A stretch of 64,000 nucleotides of DNA from Aliivibrio fischeri ATCC 7744 = JCM 18803 = DSM 507 (GCF_023983475.1 NZ_CP092712.1:2046001-2110000); one strand, 5' to 3'. Positions 42,242-51,696 are shown, counted from the first letter of the stretch. Notes: generated from the sequence alone by a model not told the origin. Numbers and translations: made by a program.

Positions 42242-42853
42242 ATGAATCTTATGAAGTACTTACTTTCTTGCGCATTGCTGCTTATTTCTTGTAACTGTTT
42301 TGCTAAATTTGATGGTCTTTATCTATCATCAGGCTTGGCTAAATCATCACTCACCCTTAACGGTGCTGAAATTGATTTAGATAACGGATTATTTATCAAA
42401 GCGGGCTACCCATTTATGCTTGCTCCAGAGTATTACCTTATTGTTGAACTTGAATACAACAAAATGGGTGATTACGAACATCATTATTCAAATGGCGCCA
42501 ATTACGACAATACTGAGGTCGAAGCGAGTTCAATTGGAGCAAACTTAAAATACCAATCTTATTTGTTTGATACTGAGTTTTACCTAGCAAGTATTTTGGG
42601 TGTACATCAATATTCTTTAGACTTAATGGTTGATACGTATTCTCAAAATACGCTAAATGGAAAAACAATTACCACAACCATTACGGGTGAGAATTCAATT
42701 AATGAAGTGGGTTTATCGTATGGAGTTGAACTAGGATACTCGCTGCCCTACTCTCTAAATATTGCAGCGAGTTATACAATGGGACGTATTATTGCTAATG
42801 GGATCGGAATAGACTTTATTACCAGTCAGGTTACATTAAGTTACGTCTTTTAA
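42242..42853 (+). CDS. Small outer-membrane beta-barrel protein
   Basis: 203 residues. Signal peptide MNLMKYLLSCALLLISCNCFA, cleaved before KFDGLYLSSG. The rest alternates polar and hydrophobic residues in about eight strands (GLFIKAGYPFML, YYLIVELEYNKMG, SIGANLKYQSYL) and ends SQVTLSYVF with terminal Phe, the OmpA-like/OMP_b-brl pattern. Start may be the second Met (42251), which has better spacing to GGA. Function unknown. Its 3' end overlaps the convergent clcA by 18 bp. Confidence 0.78.
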   Translation: MNLMKYLLSCALLLISCNCFAKFDGLYLSSGLAKSSLTLNGAEIDLDNGLFIKAGYPFMLAPEYYLIVELEYNKMGDYEHHYSNGANYDNTEVEASSIGANLKYQSYLFDTEFYLASILGVHQYSLDLMVDTYSQNTLNGKTITTTITGENSINEVGLSYGVELGYSLPYSLNIAASYTMGRIIANGIGIDFITSQVTLSYVF

Positions 42854-44242
42854 AGGGGTTTGGTGATCTGCTCTTAACTCTTTATCTTTAACTAACGATT
42901 GTTTCAATAAGGCAGAATAAAGGGGTTGACCACCCAAAGCCTGAGCAATAAACGTTGCACCTAATGTTGTTACCAATAAAGGTAGGATTAATTGGTAATT
43001 ATTGGTCATTTCCACCACAAGAATCACTCCAGTTACAGGTGCTCTAACCGTTGCAGCAAACAATGCTCCCATACCAGCAATAGCGTAAACACCAGGCTCA
43101 GCTATCCAACCCGGGAACCAAGCTGACATCACTACACCATAAGATAAACCAAGCAATGTACCTAAAGCTAACATTGGCGCAAAGATACCGCCGGGTGCAC
43201 CCGATGAAAAACAAGCAACAGTTACAATAACTCGAAGAACAAAGAAACCTACCATAATTATCCAAGTCATTGGGCTGTAGAACATTTCAGTAATGATCTC
43301 CATACCACTACCCGATAGCTTAGGTGCAACTAAATGTAATAATGAAAATGTTGCACCAAAAATCGCCCCCATAAATACAATTCGAGATAGCTTATTTTGA
43401 TGATATTTTTTAACTTTAGCAGTCCCTTTTAAAATCCATTTATTAAAGTTAACCCCTATAATGCCAAAAATAATCCCTAGAATTGCAAACAAGATAAGCG
43501 ATCTTAGTGGTGGAACTTCAAAGCTTGGAATTGTTAAAAAGGCCTCTTGTCCGTGTAATGAACGCATAACAATCGTTGCAACCGCCGTTGCCAATGTCAC
43601 ACATTTAATTGAGGTAATGTTATATCTAAATTGTGGACGCATCTCTTCAACGATGAAAAGAATACCGGCTAATGGTGCATTAAAAGCAGCAGCTAAACCT
43701 GCAGCAGCACCAGCGGCAGTTAATATATGTGAAGAATGGCTGAATCGTTTACCTTTACAAGCAACCATTCGACCAACTGCACCACCAATTTGTATAGATG
43801 GACCTTCACGTCCTAACACCATACCTGAGCCAATGGTTAATGTACCGGCTATAAATTTAACAGGTAATACTCGATGCCAACGAATCTCATGAGTGCCATC
43901 CAATGCACCCTCAATGTGTGGAATACCACTACCTGCTACTTCTGGGGCAAATTTAAACGTTAACCAAAAACCTACCGCAGCCATTGCAGCGCCAGCAACT
44001 ACAGCACCAACAGGGGCAATAAATTCAGAGTATGGAAGCGAATCAAGAAAATGTAAGCGTTGTTCGCCAATTAATCGAATAGACGCTTCGAACATTGCAA
44101 CAACAGAACCAGCAATACCGCCAACTAGAGCAGATAAAAACAGTAGTGCATAGTAATCAGTTTGTGTGGTTAAAAATTTTGGGGTTGTGCGATGTTTAAG
44201 CATCCCACCTTGAAAGAAACGAAAATTGGGTGATTTTGGCAT
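42836..44242 (-). CDS. clcA: H+/Cl- exchange transporter ClcA
   Basis: CLC antiporter, 468 residues; in E. coli it supports extreme acid resistance. Selectivity-filter motifs GSGIPHIEG (104-112), GREGPSIQIG with gating Glu146, and GIFAPMLALG are present. The last strand-like C-terminus is short, without CBS domains. A second Met (codon 14, ATG 44203) preceded by AAGGTGGG is a better initiation site than 44242, so the true protein may be 455 residues. 3' end overlaps the convergent beta-barrel gene. Confidence 0.93.
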   Translation of the reverse strand: MPKSPNFRFFQGGMLKHRTTPKFLTTQTDYYALLFLSALVGGIAGSVVAMFEASIRLIGEQRLHFLDSLPYSEFIAPVGAVVAGAAMAAVGFWLTFKFAPEVAGSGIPHIEGALDGTHEIRWHRVLPVKFIAGTLTIGSGMVLGREGPSIQIGGAVGRMVACKGKRFSHSSHILTAAGAAAGLAAAFNAPLAGILFIVEEMRPQFRYNITSIKCVTLATAVATIVMRSLHGQEAFLTIPSFEVPPLRSLILFAILGIIFGIIGVNFNKWILKGTAKVKKYHQNKLSRIVFMGAIFGATFSLLHLVAPKLSGSGMEIITEMFYSPMTWIIMVGFFVLRVIVTVACFSSGAPGGIFAPMLALGTLLGLSYGVVMSAWFPGWIAEPGVYAIAGMGALFAATVRAPVTGVILVVEMTNNYQLILPLLVTTLGATFIAQALGGQPLYSALLKQSLVKDKELRADHQTPLKDVT

Positions 44243-44455
44243 TTATCGAATCAACTTAGCACTTAAAGAGCATTGGCAACATTATTAGAATAAAGATCAC
44301 AAATAATTATACGCTTCAGCAGCCGATAGACCCTAACCATTTACAAAAACTTAGATTGATTAAATGACCAAGATCGACCTTTGATATAAATCAAATAAAT
44401 AACTCCTAGTTATTCTGTTACAAAACAAATAACAATAATTCCCATGAGATATAAA

Positions 44456-44487
44456 AAACCCGCAGAATGGTGTAATTCTGCGGGTTT
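44456..44487 (-). terminator. Terminator of lpxM
   Basis: AAACCCGCAGAAT / ATTCTGCGGGTTT stem with loop GGTGTA; T run on the minus strand. Confidence 0.82.
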
Positions 44488-44518
44488 CAAATAAAAGTAA
44501 AAGCTTAATAACAAAAAA

Positions 44519-45460
44519 TTAATACAAACGGCTACCGTCTGGACGAGAGCGTAGTAAGTTTAATACCCACATATATTGCTCAGGGCGCTCAGTAACTAAT
44601 TGTTCAATTGCAATATTCATTGCTCTAGCATCTGTTTCTTCATCACCAGATGGGAAATCAGCGATAGCAGGCAAAGTAATAATTTCAAACTGACCTGTTT
44701 CAGAATTATAAGATGGCAACATTGGTACTACTTTCGCTTTTGATAAGCGAGCCAGTTTACCAAACCCTTTTAGTGTCGCTTTTTGAGTCGCAAAGAAAGG
44801 AACAAATACGCTATTTTGGGGACCATGATCTTCATCTGGTAGGTAATAAGCTAAGTAGCCCTCTTTGATCGCCTTAATTAACGGTTTAATACCCGCACTA
44901 CGAGCATAAATCTTACCGCCATATTGCATTCGCTGAACGTGCATTAGCCAGTCTGTAATTGGGTTTTTCTGTGGTTTCATCATAGTGGTTACATGATAAC
45001 CACGAGAAGCTAATAAGATAGCTGGAAAATCAATAGCCCACGCATGAGGTGCTAAAATAATGATGTTTTCTTTCTGTTCAAGTAAAGGAAATAAATTATC
45101 TCCTCCCACAAAAATACCACGTTTTTCATTATGCTTACGGCTACGAACAAGCAACTCAGAAAAACCAAGCATAACTTGAGCACCCGTAATATAAGTATCT
45201 TCAAGTAGTTTCTGTCGCTCTTGTTCTGATTTTTCAGGAAAACAGGTCGCAATATTTAACTTAGCACGCTTAATACCACCACTTGGTTTCTTAAGTACTA
45301 ATTTAACGATTTTCGCTGCTAATTTGTCACGTAATCGAAATGGAATAAAAGCCAAAATAATAGCAAAACCAATCCCAAGCCACGTTGGCCAGTATCTAGG
45401 ATGAAGGAATGCCCATTGAAAAGTTGGGTTATAAACGTTTTTATCGATTTTTTCAGTCAT
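44519..45460 (-). CDS. lpxM: Lipid A secondary acyltransferase (LpxM/MsbB family)
   Basis: Lauroyl/myristoyl acyltransferase acting on lipid A at the inner membrane. One N-terminal membrane helix (WLGIGFAIILAFIPF) and the catalytic HX4D motif HAWAID (His143/Asp148 counted from an alternative GTG start at 45472). 313-317 residues is normal. Aliivibrio and Vibrio carry several LpxL/LpxM paralogues, including LpxN, which transfers hydroxy-acyl chains; which acyl chain this one uses cannot be read from sequence. I prefer ATG 45460 to GTG 45472, but neither has a strong ribosome binding site. Confidence 0.85.
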   Translation of the reverse strand: MTEKIDKNVYNPTFQWAFLHPRYWPTWLGIGFAIILAFIPFRLRDKLAAKIVKLVLKKPSGGIKRAKLNIATCFPEKSEQERQKLLEDTYITGAQVMLGFSELLVRSRKHNEKRGIFVGGDNLFPLLEQKENIIILAPHAWAIDFPAILLASRGYHVTTMMKPQKNPITDWLMHVQRMQYGGKIYARSAGIKPLIKAIKEGYLAYYLPDEDHGPQNSVFVPFFATQKATLKGFGKLARLSKAKVVPMLPSYNSETGQFEIITLPAIADFPSGDEETDARAMNIAIEQLVTERPEQYMWVLNLLRSRPDGSRLY

Positions 45461-45538
45461 GAATTGCTTCACTGTCTCATTATTATAAGTGAGTTATGAT
45501 ATAACAAAGCATTGCTGATAGAAACCTAGGAGATAGGG

Positions 45539-45964
45539 ATGGCTTTCCAATTACACCCACGTTTGCAACAAGACTGTATTGTTTTAGGAAATTTACCTTT
45601 ATGTAAGGTACTTTTAATTAAAGAAGATATTGGCCCTTGGTTAATTTTGGTACCAAGAATTGAAGAGTTAAAAGAAATTCATCACATGACTGATGAGCAA
45701 CAGATCCAATTTATTAAAGAATCAAGTGCGGTTGCTCAACTATTAGAAGATAATTTCTCGCCTGATAAAATCAATATCGGTGCATTAGGTAATTTAGTGC
45801 CTCAACTGCATATTCATCACATTGCCCGCTTTACTACTGATGTGGCTTGGCCGGGACCTGTATGGGGGAATACAACGGGTATTATCCGTGCGCAATCTTC
45901 TCAAACTCAACTAGTTGATCTACTTAGAGATAAGCTAAGTAATATTACAGGCTTTAAGGGCTAA
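45539..45964 (+). CDS. HIT-family protein
   Basis: 141-residue histidine-triad hydrolase-type protein. The motif region is VPQLHIHHIARF: aligned to HxHxH, the first His is Gln (Q-L-H-I-H), while the nucleophilic middle His is kept. The N-terminus LHPRLQQDCIVLGNLPLCKVLL and the WLILVPR strand are typical of this proteobacterial subgroup. Substrate unknown, probably a nucleotide phosphoramidate or dinucleotide. GGAGA lies 9 bases before ATG 45539. Confidence 0.88.
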   Translation: MAFQLHPRLQQDCIVLGNLPLCKVLLIKEDIGPWLILVPRIEELKEIHHMTDEQQIQFIKESSAVAQLLEDNFSPDKINIGALGNLVPQLHIHHIARFTTDVAWPGPVWGNTTGIIRAQSSQTQLVDLLRDKLSNITGFKG

Positions 45965-45979
45965 ATTTATATAAGAAAC

Positions 45980-46008
45980 AAAAAAGGCAGTGATCTCTAC
46001 ACTGCCTC
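45980..46008 (-). terminator. Terminator of epmC-yfcL (also downstream of the HIT gene)
   Basis: AGGCAGTG / CACTGCCT stem; six T residues follow on the minus strand. Confidence 0.75.
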
Positions 46009-46037
46009 TATTTACTAACACTTATTCTTCATATTCA

Positions 46038-46298
46038 TTAAGCGTGTTGTAACTCATCCCACAGCTCAGCAACAATAATACGGTCTGCTGGAGATAATTC
46101 TGATTTTGCTTTTTCAAGACTATCATTAATATGACTTTTTAAGATCTCGATATCGTTAATACCTTGCTCTTCGCAATTAGCTACTGATAACGAAATATGA
46201 CCACGTAAGTAGCCACCTGCAAATAACTCATCATCAGATGCCGATTCAATTCGAGCATCAATTAATTCAAGCATTTTTTCTTCAAATTCAATGATCAT
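46038..46298 (-). CDS. yfcL: YfcL family protein
   Basis: 86-residue acidic helical protein of the YfcL family (MIIEFEEKMLELIDARIES...; LRGHISLSVANCEE; DRIIVAELWDEL). Role unknown. A TTG at 46316 extends the frame into epmC, but AGGA just before ATG 46298 gives the family start and leaves the gene 7 bp after the epmC stop. epmC-yfcL is a conserved gammaproteobacterial pair. Confidence 0.85.
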   Translation of the reverse strand: MIIEFEEKMLELIDARIESASDDELFAGGYLRGHISLSVANCEEQGINDIEILKSHINDSLEKAKSELSPADRIIVAELWDELQHA

Positions 46299-46305
46299 CT
46301 TTTTC

Positions 46306-46836
46306 CTATTGGACAATAAATTGTTCTTTAGTTAATGGGGCTATTTGATAAAACTCGCGCAATGCATTAGACAGCATATCAACTCGTGGTGGTAATCCAC
46401 TATCTAAAATTGTCATTACTTCATTATGTACTTTTGCCATGAATGCTAAACGATCTGGTTCAAAATCGCCATTCAAGTTATCGCAGCTAACGTTAAATTT
46501 TAATCCTGCGCTTAATGACAAAATCCATTCATATGCTTGTGGTCTAATTTCAACCTTTTCAAATTCAGCTTGAACTTGCTCTGTACGTCCATCAGGCTCA
46601 TACCAATAACCGAAATCTTCCAATAATCGACGTTCAGGTCCAGCGACACACCAATGTGCTATTTCATGCATGCCTGATTGATAGAAACCACGAGCAAAAA
46701 TAATACGATGATAAGTAAATTCATCATCGGCAGGTAAATAGATAGGTTCATCACCACCAAGCTCAAGCTTAGTGTTGAAAGAATCATAAAAGGTATTATT
46801 AAAAATAGAGATTAAATCTTGGTATTGGTGCGACAT
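46306..46836 (-). CDS. epmC: Elongation factor P hydroxylase EpmC
   Basis: 176-residue YfcM/EpmC protein that hydroxylates the beta-lysylated residue of EF-P. The metal-binding segment GMHEIAHWCVAGPERR and the following EDFGYWYEPDGRTEQVQ are the family core. Full length. The EF-P modifiers EpmA and EpmB are not in this window. Confidence 0.93.
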   Translation of the reverse strand: MSHQYQDLISIFNNTFYDSFNTKLELGGDEPIYLPADDEFTYHRIIFARGFYQSGMHEIAHWCVAGPERRLLEDFGYWYEPDGRTEQVQAEFEKVEIRPQAYEWILSLSAGLKFNVSCDNLNGDFEPDRLAFMAKVHNEVMTILDSGLPPRVDMLSNALREFYQIAPLTKEQFIVQ

Positions 46837-47025
46837 GCCACGAGCTTCAAATTATAAATTGAACGACATTCTACCGCATGAATATTAAAAGACATATGTA
46901 GATAAATTTTTTTTATCTTCTTTTTCAAAATTATTCATTATGTGTAAAAAGATCGAACTGATACTCTCCGCAAAAATTACCTATGTGAATTATTTTATCC
47001 CTTTTTATTTGGAGCTATCAAAGCT

Positions 47026-47559
47026 GTGAATGACATCACTTTAGATTTAACTCAATTACTCGATTTAGGCCCTTTTTCCTGGACTGCGATTTTTGCTTGT
47101 GCATTTAATGGCTTTCTTATTGGCACAGAGCGCCAAACGCGTGGAAAACCAGTAGGAATAAGAACCTCAATTTTAATTATTTCGGGCACTTACTTCTTTC
47201 TTGCAATGGCGGTATCTCTATCACCCAATACATTAGATCAAGCAAGAGTATTAGGACAAATTATTACCGGTGTCGGTTTCCTAGGTGCTGGCGTAATGAT
47301 GACCCTTGATGGAAAAATACATGGTGTAACCTCTGCGGCCATTATTTGGGTGCTTGCGGCTTTAGGTATGATGATAGCACTAAGTTATATTCAACAATCC
47401 ATTATTATTACTTTACTCGCTCTGTTTGTACTCTTAGGAATTGATAAGCTTGAAAATTCATTTAAAAGTTTACGCCGCGGTGTACACCAAAAAATTCTAA
47501 ATATCAGAATACACAAACCAAAAGCTCAAAAAATAGACATTAGACATAATAAAAACTAA
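47026..47559 (+). CDS. MgtC/SapB-family inner-membrane protein
   Basis: 177 residues with four membrane segments and the MgtC core: FNGFLIGTERQTRGKPVGIRTSILI, GQIITGVGFLGAGVMM, and HGVTSAAIIWVLAALGM. The large C-terminal ACT-like domain of Salmonella MgtC is absent, the usual short environmental form. MgtC proteins inhibit ATP synthase or act in Mg2+ limitation; role here unknown. Starts with GTG at 47026, GGAGC ten bases upstream. Confidence 0.85.
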   Translation: MNDITLDLTQLLDLGPFSWTAIFACAFNGFLIGTERQTRGKPVGIRTSILIISGTYFFLAMAVSLSPNTLDQARVLGQIITGVGFLGAGVMMTLDGKIHGVTSAAIIWVLAALGMMIALSYIQQSIIITLLALFVLLGIDKLENSFKSLRRGVHQKILNIRIHKPKAQKIDIRHNKN

Positions 47560-47590
47560 TCCGAATTAATTCAGAATAGTTTTTTTCATT
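47556..47590 (+). terminator. Terminator after the MgtC-like gene
   Basis: Imperfect palindrome AACTAATCCGAATTAATTCA...ATAGTT followed by seven T residues. Confidence 0.55.
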
Positions 47591-47664
47591 CGTCATTAGT
47601 CGTTTAATTACATAAAATCTGTGGCTTCTTTTTTCGCCTACTTGGCACGTTACGGTATTAGAAA

Positions 47665-48306
47665 ATGTTATTAACAATTCTTTATATTATTGGGATCACC
47701 GCTGAAGCTATGACAGGCGCATTAGCTGCCGGTAAGAAAAAAATGGATTGGTTTGGCGTAATGCTGGTTGCAAGTGTAACTGCCATTGGCGGTGGTACTG
47801 TACGAGATATCCTTCTTGGACACTACCCTATCGGATGGGTGAAAAACCCACAGTTTCTAGTAATTACGTGCATTGCGGGTGTATTAACTACTTGGATCGG
47901 CCCATGGGTGGCTAAAAACCATCGCTTCTTTGTTTTACTTGATGCGATTGGTCTTATCGTATTTAGTATCATCGGCTCCCAAGTTGCGTTAGATATGGGA
48001 TTACACCCACTAATTTGTGTTGTTGCTGCTATCGTAACTGGTGTATTCGGCGGTTTACTTCGTGATCTTTTCTGTCGCCAACAACCTATGGTATTACATA
48101 AAGAGCTATACGCATCCGTCTCTTTATTATCTGCTGTTTTATACATTGGCTTACTTCATTTTGGCGTTGATGAGCTAATTACAACGATTACCACTATCGT
48201 TATTGGTTTCTCTGCACGTATGGCTGCAGTTAAATTTGGTTGGTGTTTACCAGTATTCCACTTGGATATTGGAGAAGAGCAACCAGAAACGATTGAAAAA
48301 AGATAA
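47665..48306 (+). CDS. UPF0126 / TRIC-type membrane protein (YadS-like)
   Basis: 213 residues with about seven transmembrane helices and a duplicated half: AMTGALAAGKKKMDWFGVMLVASVTAIGGGTVRDILLG and IVTGVFGGLLRDLFCRQQPMVLHKELYASV. This is the UPF0126 (glycine-transporter Pfam) fold related to TRIC cation channels. Transport substrate not established. Separate unit from the MgtC-like gene. Confidence 0.87.
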   Translation: MLLTILYIIGITAEAMTGALAAGKKKMDWFGVMLVASVTAIGGGTVRDILLGHYPIGWVKNPQFLVITCIAGVLTTWIGPWVAKNHRFFVLLDAIGLIVFSIIGSQVALDMGLHPLICVVAAIVTGVFGGLLRDLFCRQQPMVLHKELYASVSLLSAVLYIGLLHFGVDELITTITTIVIGFSARMAAVKFGWCLPVFHLDIGEEQPETIEKR

Positions 48307-48323
48307 ACCCTAAAGAGACTCGA

Positions 48324-48447
48324 TTTTAGGGACGAGTAAGATCAGAAAGAGCCAGATTGAATATAAAGTCAATCTGGCTCTTTTTATTTATGTCAGTAGT
48401 AGGGGCTATTCTCCCTGCTTTTAATTCGCTCTGACTCGTCCCTAAAA
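48324..48447. repeat. Repeat element A: 14-bp inverted repeats enclosing a terminator
   Basis: TTTTAGGGACGAGT (48324-48337) and ACTCGTCCCTAAAA (48434-48447) are perfect 14-bp inverted repeats 96 bp apart. Between them lies the terminator stem AGAGCCAGATTGA / TCAATCTGGCTCT. The right arm continues with AACTAGTCCCTA. The 20-mer at 48438-48457 matches 18 of 20 bases with 61060-61079 in the fadL gap, so this is a dispersed element, not only a terminator. Confidence 0.7.
48348..48385. terminator. Terminator between UPF0126 gene and aroC
   Basis: Perfect 13-bp stem AGAGCCAGATTGA / TCAATCTGGCTCT, loop ATATAAAG, T tail on the plus strand; can also act weakly for aroC. Confidence 0.85.
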
Positions 48448-48468
48448 ACTAGTCCCTATCTCCTACAA

Positions 48469-49554
48469 CTAAATCTTAGGCGTTTCTGTTTGTACACCAA
48501 AGTTCTGTCCACGATGGCGAACTAAATGATCCATTACAACAATCGCTAGCATCGCTTCTGCAATTGGTACAGCACGAATACCAACACATGGATCATGACG
48601 ACCTTTAGTTATCAATTCTGTTTTTTCTCCGCTGCGAGTAATGGTTTCACCCGGAACCGTAATGCTTGAAGTTGGTTTTAAGGCAATATGAGCCACAATA
48701 TCTTGGCCAGATGAAATACCACCTAAAATACCACCTGCATGATTTGAGCTAAAACCTTCAGGCGTTAAAGGATCACGATGTTCAGAACCACGCTGATTAA
48801 CCACTTCAAAGCCATCACCAATCTCAACACCTTTAACTGCATTAATCCCCATAAGAGCATGAGCAACATCTGCATCTAAACGATCAAATACCGGCTCGCC
48901 TAAACCAACAGGAACGCCTTGCGCTACAACCGTGATCTTTGCTCCAATAGAGTCGCCTTCTTTCTTTAATTTACGAATAAGCTCATCAAAAGCATCAACT
49001 TTACTCGCGTCAGGACAGAAAAAAGCATTATTTTCAATTTCATTCCAATCAACAGAATCGATCGATACATCGCCCATTTGTGATAAATAAGCTCGAATCT
49101 CAATACCAAACTCTTGCTTCAAATACTTTTTAGCTACTGCACCGGCTGCAACACGCATAGCCGTTTCACGTGCCGAAGAGCGACCACCACCACGGTAATC
49201 ACGTTGCCCATACTTCTGATGGTAAGTGTAATCAGCATGACCCGGACGGAATTTATCTTTTATCTCAGAGTAATCTTTAGAGCGTTGATCTGTATTTTCA
49301 ATTAATAGACCAATAGAAGTACCCGTTGTTTTTCCTTCAAAAACACCAGATAGAATCTTCACTTCATCCGCTTCGCGGCGTTGTGTGGTGTATTTTGATG
49401 TCCCCGGTTTACGACGATCAAGATCAACTTGTAAATCAGCTTCGGTTAATTCCAAACCTGGAGGGCAGCCATCAACAATGCAGCCTAACGCTAACCCGTG
49501 GCTTTCACCAAACGTCGTTACTCGAAAATGTTGTCCTATAGAATTTCCAGCCAT
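48469..49554 (-). CDS. aroC: Chorismate synthase AroC
   Basis: Last step of the shikimate pathway, removing phosphate from EPSP with reduced FMN. 361 residues with [48 protein letters not shown] and [15 protein letters not shown] signatures. Starts ATG 49554. Lies near prmB and smrB as in E. coli (smrB / prmB-aroC), but here 560 bp separate aroC from prmB. Confidence 0.97.
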   Translation of the reverse strand: MAGNSIGQHFRVTTFGESHGLALGCIVDGCPPGLELTEADLQVDLDRRKPGTSKYTTQRREADEVKILSGVFEGKTTGTSIGLLIENTDQRSKDYSEIKDKFRPGHADYTYHQKYGQRDYRGGGRSSARETAMRVAAGAVAKKYLKQEFGIEIRAYLSQMGDVSIDSVDWNEIENNAFFCPDASKVDAFDELIRKLKKEGDSIGAKITVVAQGVPVGLGEPVFDRLDADVAHALMGINAVKGVEIGDGFEVVNQRGSEHRDPLTPEGFSSNHAGGILGGISSGQDIVAHIALKPTSSITVPGETITRSGEKTELITKGRHDPCVGIRAVPIAEAMLAIVVMDHLVRHRGQNFGVQTETPKI

Positions 49555-49939
49555 TACTTCCTCTGTAAATATAAGTGATTAGTCATCATTCACCTGACTA
49601 ACAATCAGTTCTTAATAAAACCATATTGGCTTGAATCGTATTGAGAGTAAACCCCTATCCCAAGGTTTATCTTTCAGTTATTGGATTTTTTAATTTTCAT
49701 TCTTTTTTGCCACCTTAACCTTACAACGGCAAAATGTGACCGCCATTCCAAAAAATATGGTAATATAACTCTCAGATTGAAGAATAAATGAATTTAAAAA
49801 ACTTAAAACTTGCTATTAAAAATAAAAATTGAACATTTTTGATACAAAAAAGCAAAAGTTTTCAATTTTACTGTCGATATAATTATCAGTAGCAAGTAAT
49901 TGGCACTAATCCTGCTATATACAATATGTAGTTAATTTA
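49555..49939. other. AT-rich gap upstream of aroC
   Basis: 385 bp, very AT-rich between 49780 and 49930. Holds the aroC promoter on the minus strand and possibly that of a small ORF on the plus strand. No RNA gene or clear operator seen. Confidence 0.3.
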
Positions 49940-50068
49940 ATGGATATCAATTCAATGAAACTGATTCGTTTAGTTAAAAAAGCATTAAGTAAGAAGCATT
50001 CAAGTCAAAAACAACAAGAACTTCGCAGACGATTGGATTTTGCAATGTCACAAAGCAAACAAGCATAA
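49940..50068 (+). CDS. Candidate small basic protein, 42 residues
   Basis: ATG 49940 to TAA 50068 reads MDINSMKLIRLVKKALSKKH... ending AMSQSKQA, very Lys/Arg/Gln-rich and amphipathic. A second Met at 49955 has GGA ten bases upstream. The stop codon abuts a terminator hairpin, which supports a real gene, but the ribosome binding site is weak and I know no family. It may be a nucleic-acid or membrane-surface binding peptide, or not translated. Confidence 0.45.
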   Translation: MDINSMKLIRLVKKALSKKHSSQKQQELRRRLDFAMSQSKQA

Positions 50069-50098
50069 AAAAAGCCCGATGTTTCCATCAGGCTTTCA
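50068..50098. terminator. Terminator between the small ORF and prmB
   Basis: AAAGCC(C)GATG / CATC(A)GGCTTT stem; on the minus strand it is followed by seven T residues, so it mainly serves prmB. Confidence 0.75.
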
Positions 50099-50114
50099 TT
50101 TAGATTAATTTGGT

Positions 50115-51047
50115 TTAGTCGCGATAAAGAGCAAACTCATCAGCACAATCAAGAAGTTGCTGCTTAGTTAACATGAATACACCATGTCCACCTTCCGCAA
50201 ACTCAATCCAAGTAAATGGAATGTCTGGGTATTGCTCCATCATATGAACCATTGAGTTACCCACTTCACAGATTAAGAAACCGTTATCCATTAAATAATC
50301 TGGTGCATTTGCTAAAATACGGCGAACTAACTTCAATCCATCAGTACCTGCAGCTAAACCTAATTCAGGTTCATGCTCAAACTCTTCCGGTAAACTGTTC
50401 ATGTCTTCTTCATCCACATAAGGTGGGTTAGAGACAATAAAGTTATACTGATCTTTAGGAATATCACGTAATAGATCTGAACGAATTGGGAACACTTGTT
50501 GCTCCATACCATGATCTTGAACATTTTGTTCAGCAACCATTAGCGCATCCGTCGAAATATCAATCGCATCAACTTCCGCATTTGGGAACGCATGAGCACA
50601 CGCAATCGCAATACAACCACTACCCGTACATAAATCCATAATACGTGTAGGCTCTTCGGTTAACCACGGTTCGAATTGTGTTTCAATCAATTCTGCAATT
50701 GGTGAACGAGGCACAAGTACACGCTCATCAACAAAGAACTCAAGACCACAGAACCACGCTTTATTCGTTAAATAAGCGGTAGGAATACGTTCATTAATAC
50801 GACGAACAACACGCTCAACAATACGTAAACGCTCTGTTGACGTTAAACGTGATTCACGAACATGTGCTGGTACATCAATTGGCAAGTACAGTGTTGGAAG
50901 CACAAGTTGAACAGCTTCATCCCACGCATTATCTGTACCATGACCATAAAAAAGACCTGCGGCATTAAAACGACTTACCGTCCAACGCAGCATATCTTGT
51001 AACGTATGAAGCTCAGCGACCGCCTCTTCTACAAAAATCTTATCCAA
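50115..51047 (-). CDS. prmB: Ribosomal protein uL3 glutamine methyltransferase PrmB
   Basis: N5-glutamine methyltransferase for uL3. SAM motif [13 protein letters not shown] and the catalytic NPPY motif (about residues 207-210) are intact. The frame reaches a TTG at 51059, but TTG 51047, preceded by GGGGG, gives the E. coli-like start [13 protein letters not shown] and exactly 310 residues. Divergent from smrB with a 50-bp gap. Confidence 0.94.
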   Translation of the reverse strand: MDKIFVEEAVAELHTLQDMLRWTVSRFNAAGLFYGHGTDNAWDEAVQLVLPTLYLPIDVPAHVRESRLTSTERLRIVERVVRRINERIPTAYLTNKAWFCGLEFFVDERVLVPRSPIAELIETQFEPWLTEEPTRIMDLCTGSGCIAIACAHAFPNAEVDAIDISTDALMVAEQNVQDHGMEQQVFPIRSDLLRDIPKDQYNFIVSNPPYVDEEDMNSLPEEFEHEPELGLAAGTDGLKLVRRILANAPDYLMDNGFLICEVGNSMVHMMEQYPDIPFTWIEFAEGGHGVFMLTKQQLLDCADEFALYRD

Positions 51048-51099
51048 AATTGCCCCCAAAACAAGTTATAATACTGCTGTTAATTATTGGAATTTAAAA

Positions 51100-51633
51100 A
51101 TGAGCAAAAACGACCACCTATCAGATGACGAACTTTCGCTGTTCCGTGAAGCAGTACAAGGCTCTAAAAAGTTGCAACAGGATACCATAATCCATCAACC
51201 GAGTAAGAACTTTAGCGACCTTCAACAGCAAAGAAAATCATTAAAAGAAGGGAAAAATGAAGAGTTTTTCTTTTCTGATGAATTTGTACCACTTCTGAGT
51301 GAAGATGGTCCGATCCGCTATGCCCGTGATGACGTATCAAAATACGAAGTAAAACGCTTACGACGTGGTGTATACGTACCTGATGTATTTTTAGATATGC
51401 ATGGTATGAAACAAGATGAAGCCAAGCGTGAATTAGGCTCTATGATTGCTTATTGCCTTAAAGAAAATATCTCTTGTGCGAGTGTTATGCATGGTATTGG
51501 CAAACATATCCTTAAACAAAAAGTACCTCTATGGTTAGCCCAACATCCCGATGTAATGGCTTTTCACCAAGCCCCTCTAGAGTTTGGTGGTGCTGGTGCC
51601 ATTCTAGTATTACTCTCAATACCTGATAGATAA
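51100..51633 (+). CDS. smrB: Ribosome rescue endonuclease SmrB
   Basis: 177 residues with a C-terminal Smr domain (about 90-175). SmrB cleaves mRNA between collided ribosomes. The Smr motifs LDMHGMKQDEAKREL and VMHGIGKHILKQKVPLWL are present, as is the N-terminal helix DHLSDDELSLFREAV that binds the collision interface in E. coli. Divergent from prmB as in E. coli; a bidirectional terminator follows. Confidence 0.94.
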   Translation: MSKNDHLSDDELSLFREAVQGSKKLQQDTIIHQPSKNFSDLQQQRKSLKEGKNEEFFFSDEFVPLLSEDGPIRYARDDVSKYEVKRLRRGVYVPDVFLDMHGMKQDEAKRELGSMIAYCLKENISCASVMHGIGKHILKQKVPLWLAQHPDVMAFHQAPLEFGGAGAILVLLSIPDR

Positions 51634-51672
51634 AAAAAGATCCCACAGCCACTCAGCTCTGGGATCTTTTTT
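51632..51672. terminator. Bidirectional terminator between smrB and sixA
   Basis: AAAAAAAGATCCCA / (C)TGGGATCTTTTTT stem between convergent genes. Confidence 0.85.
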
Positions 51673-51696
51673 ATTTCAGGTATTCTTTATCGCGAC

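Noticed and set aside
43461-44153. Plus-strand ORFs of 143 and 86 codons opposite clcA
   Set aside because: They are shadows of the conserved clcA reading frame; compositions are Pro/Ala/Thr-rich and no family is recognisable.
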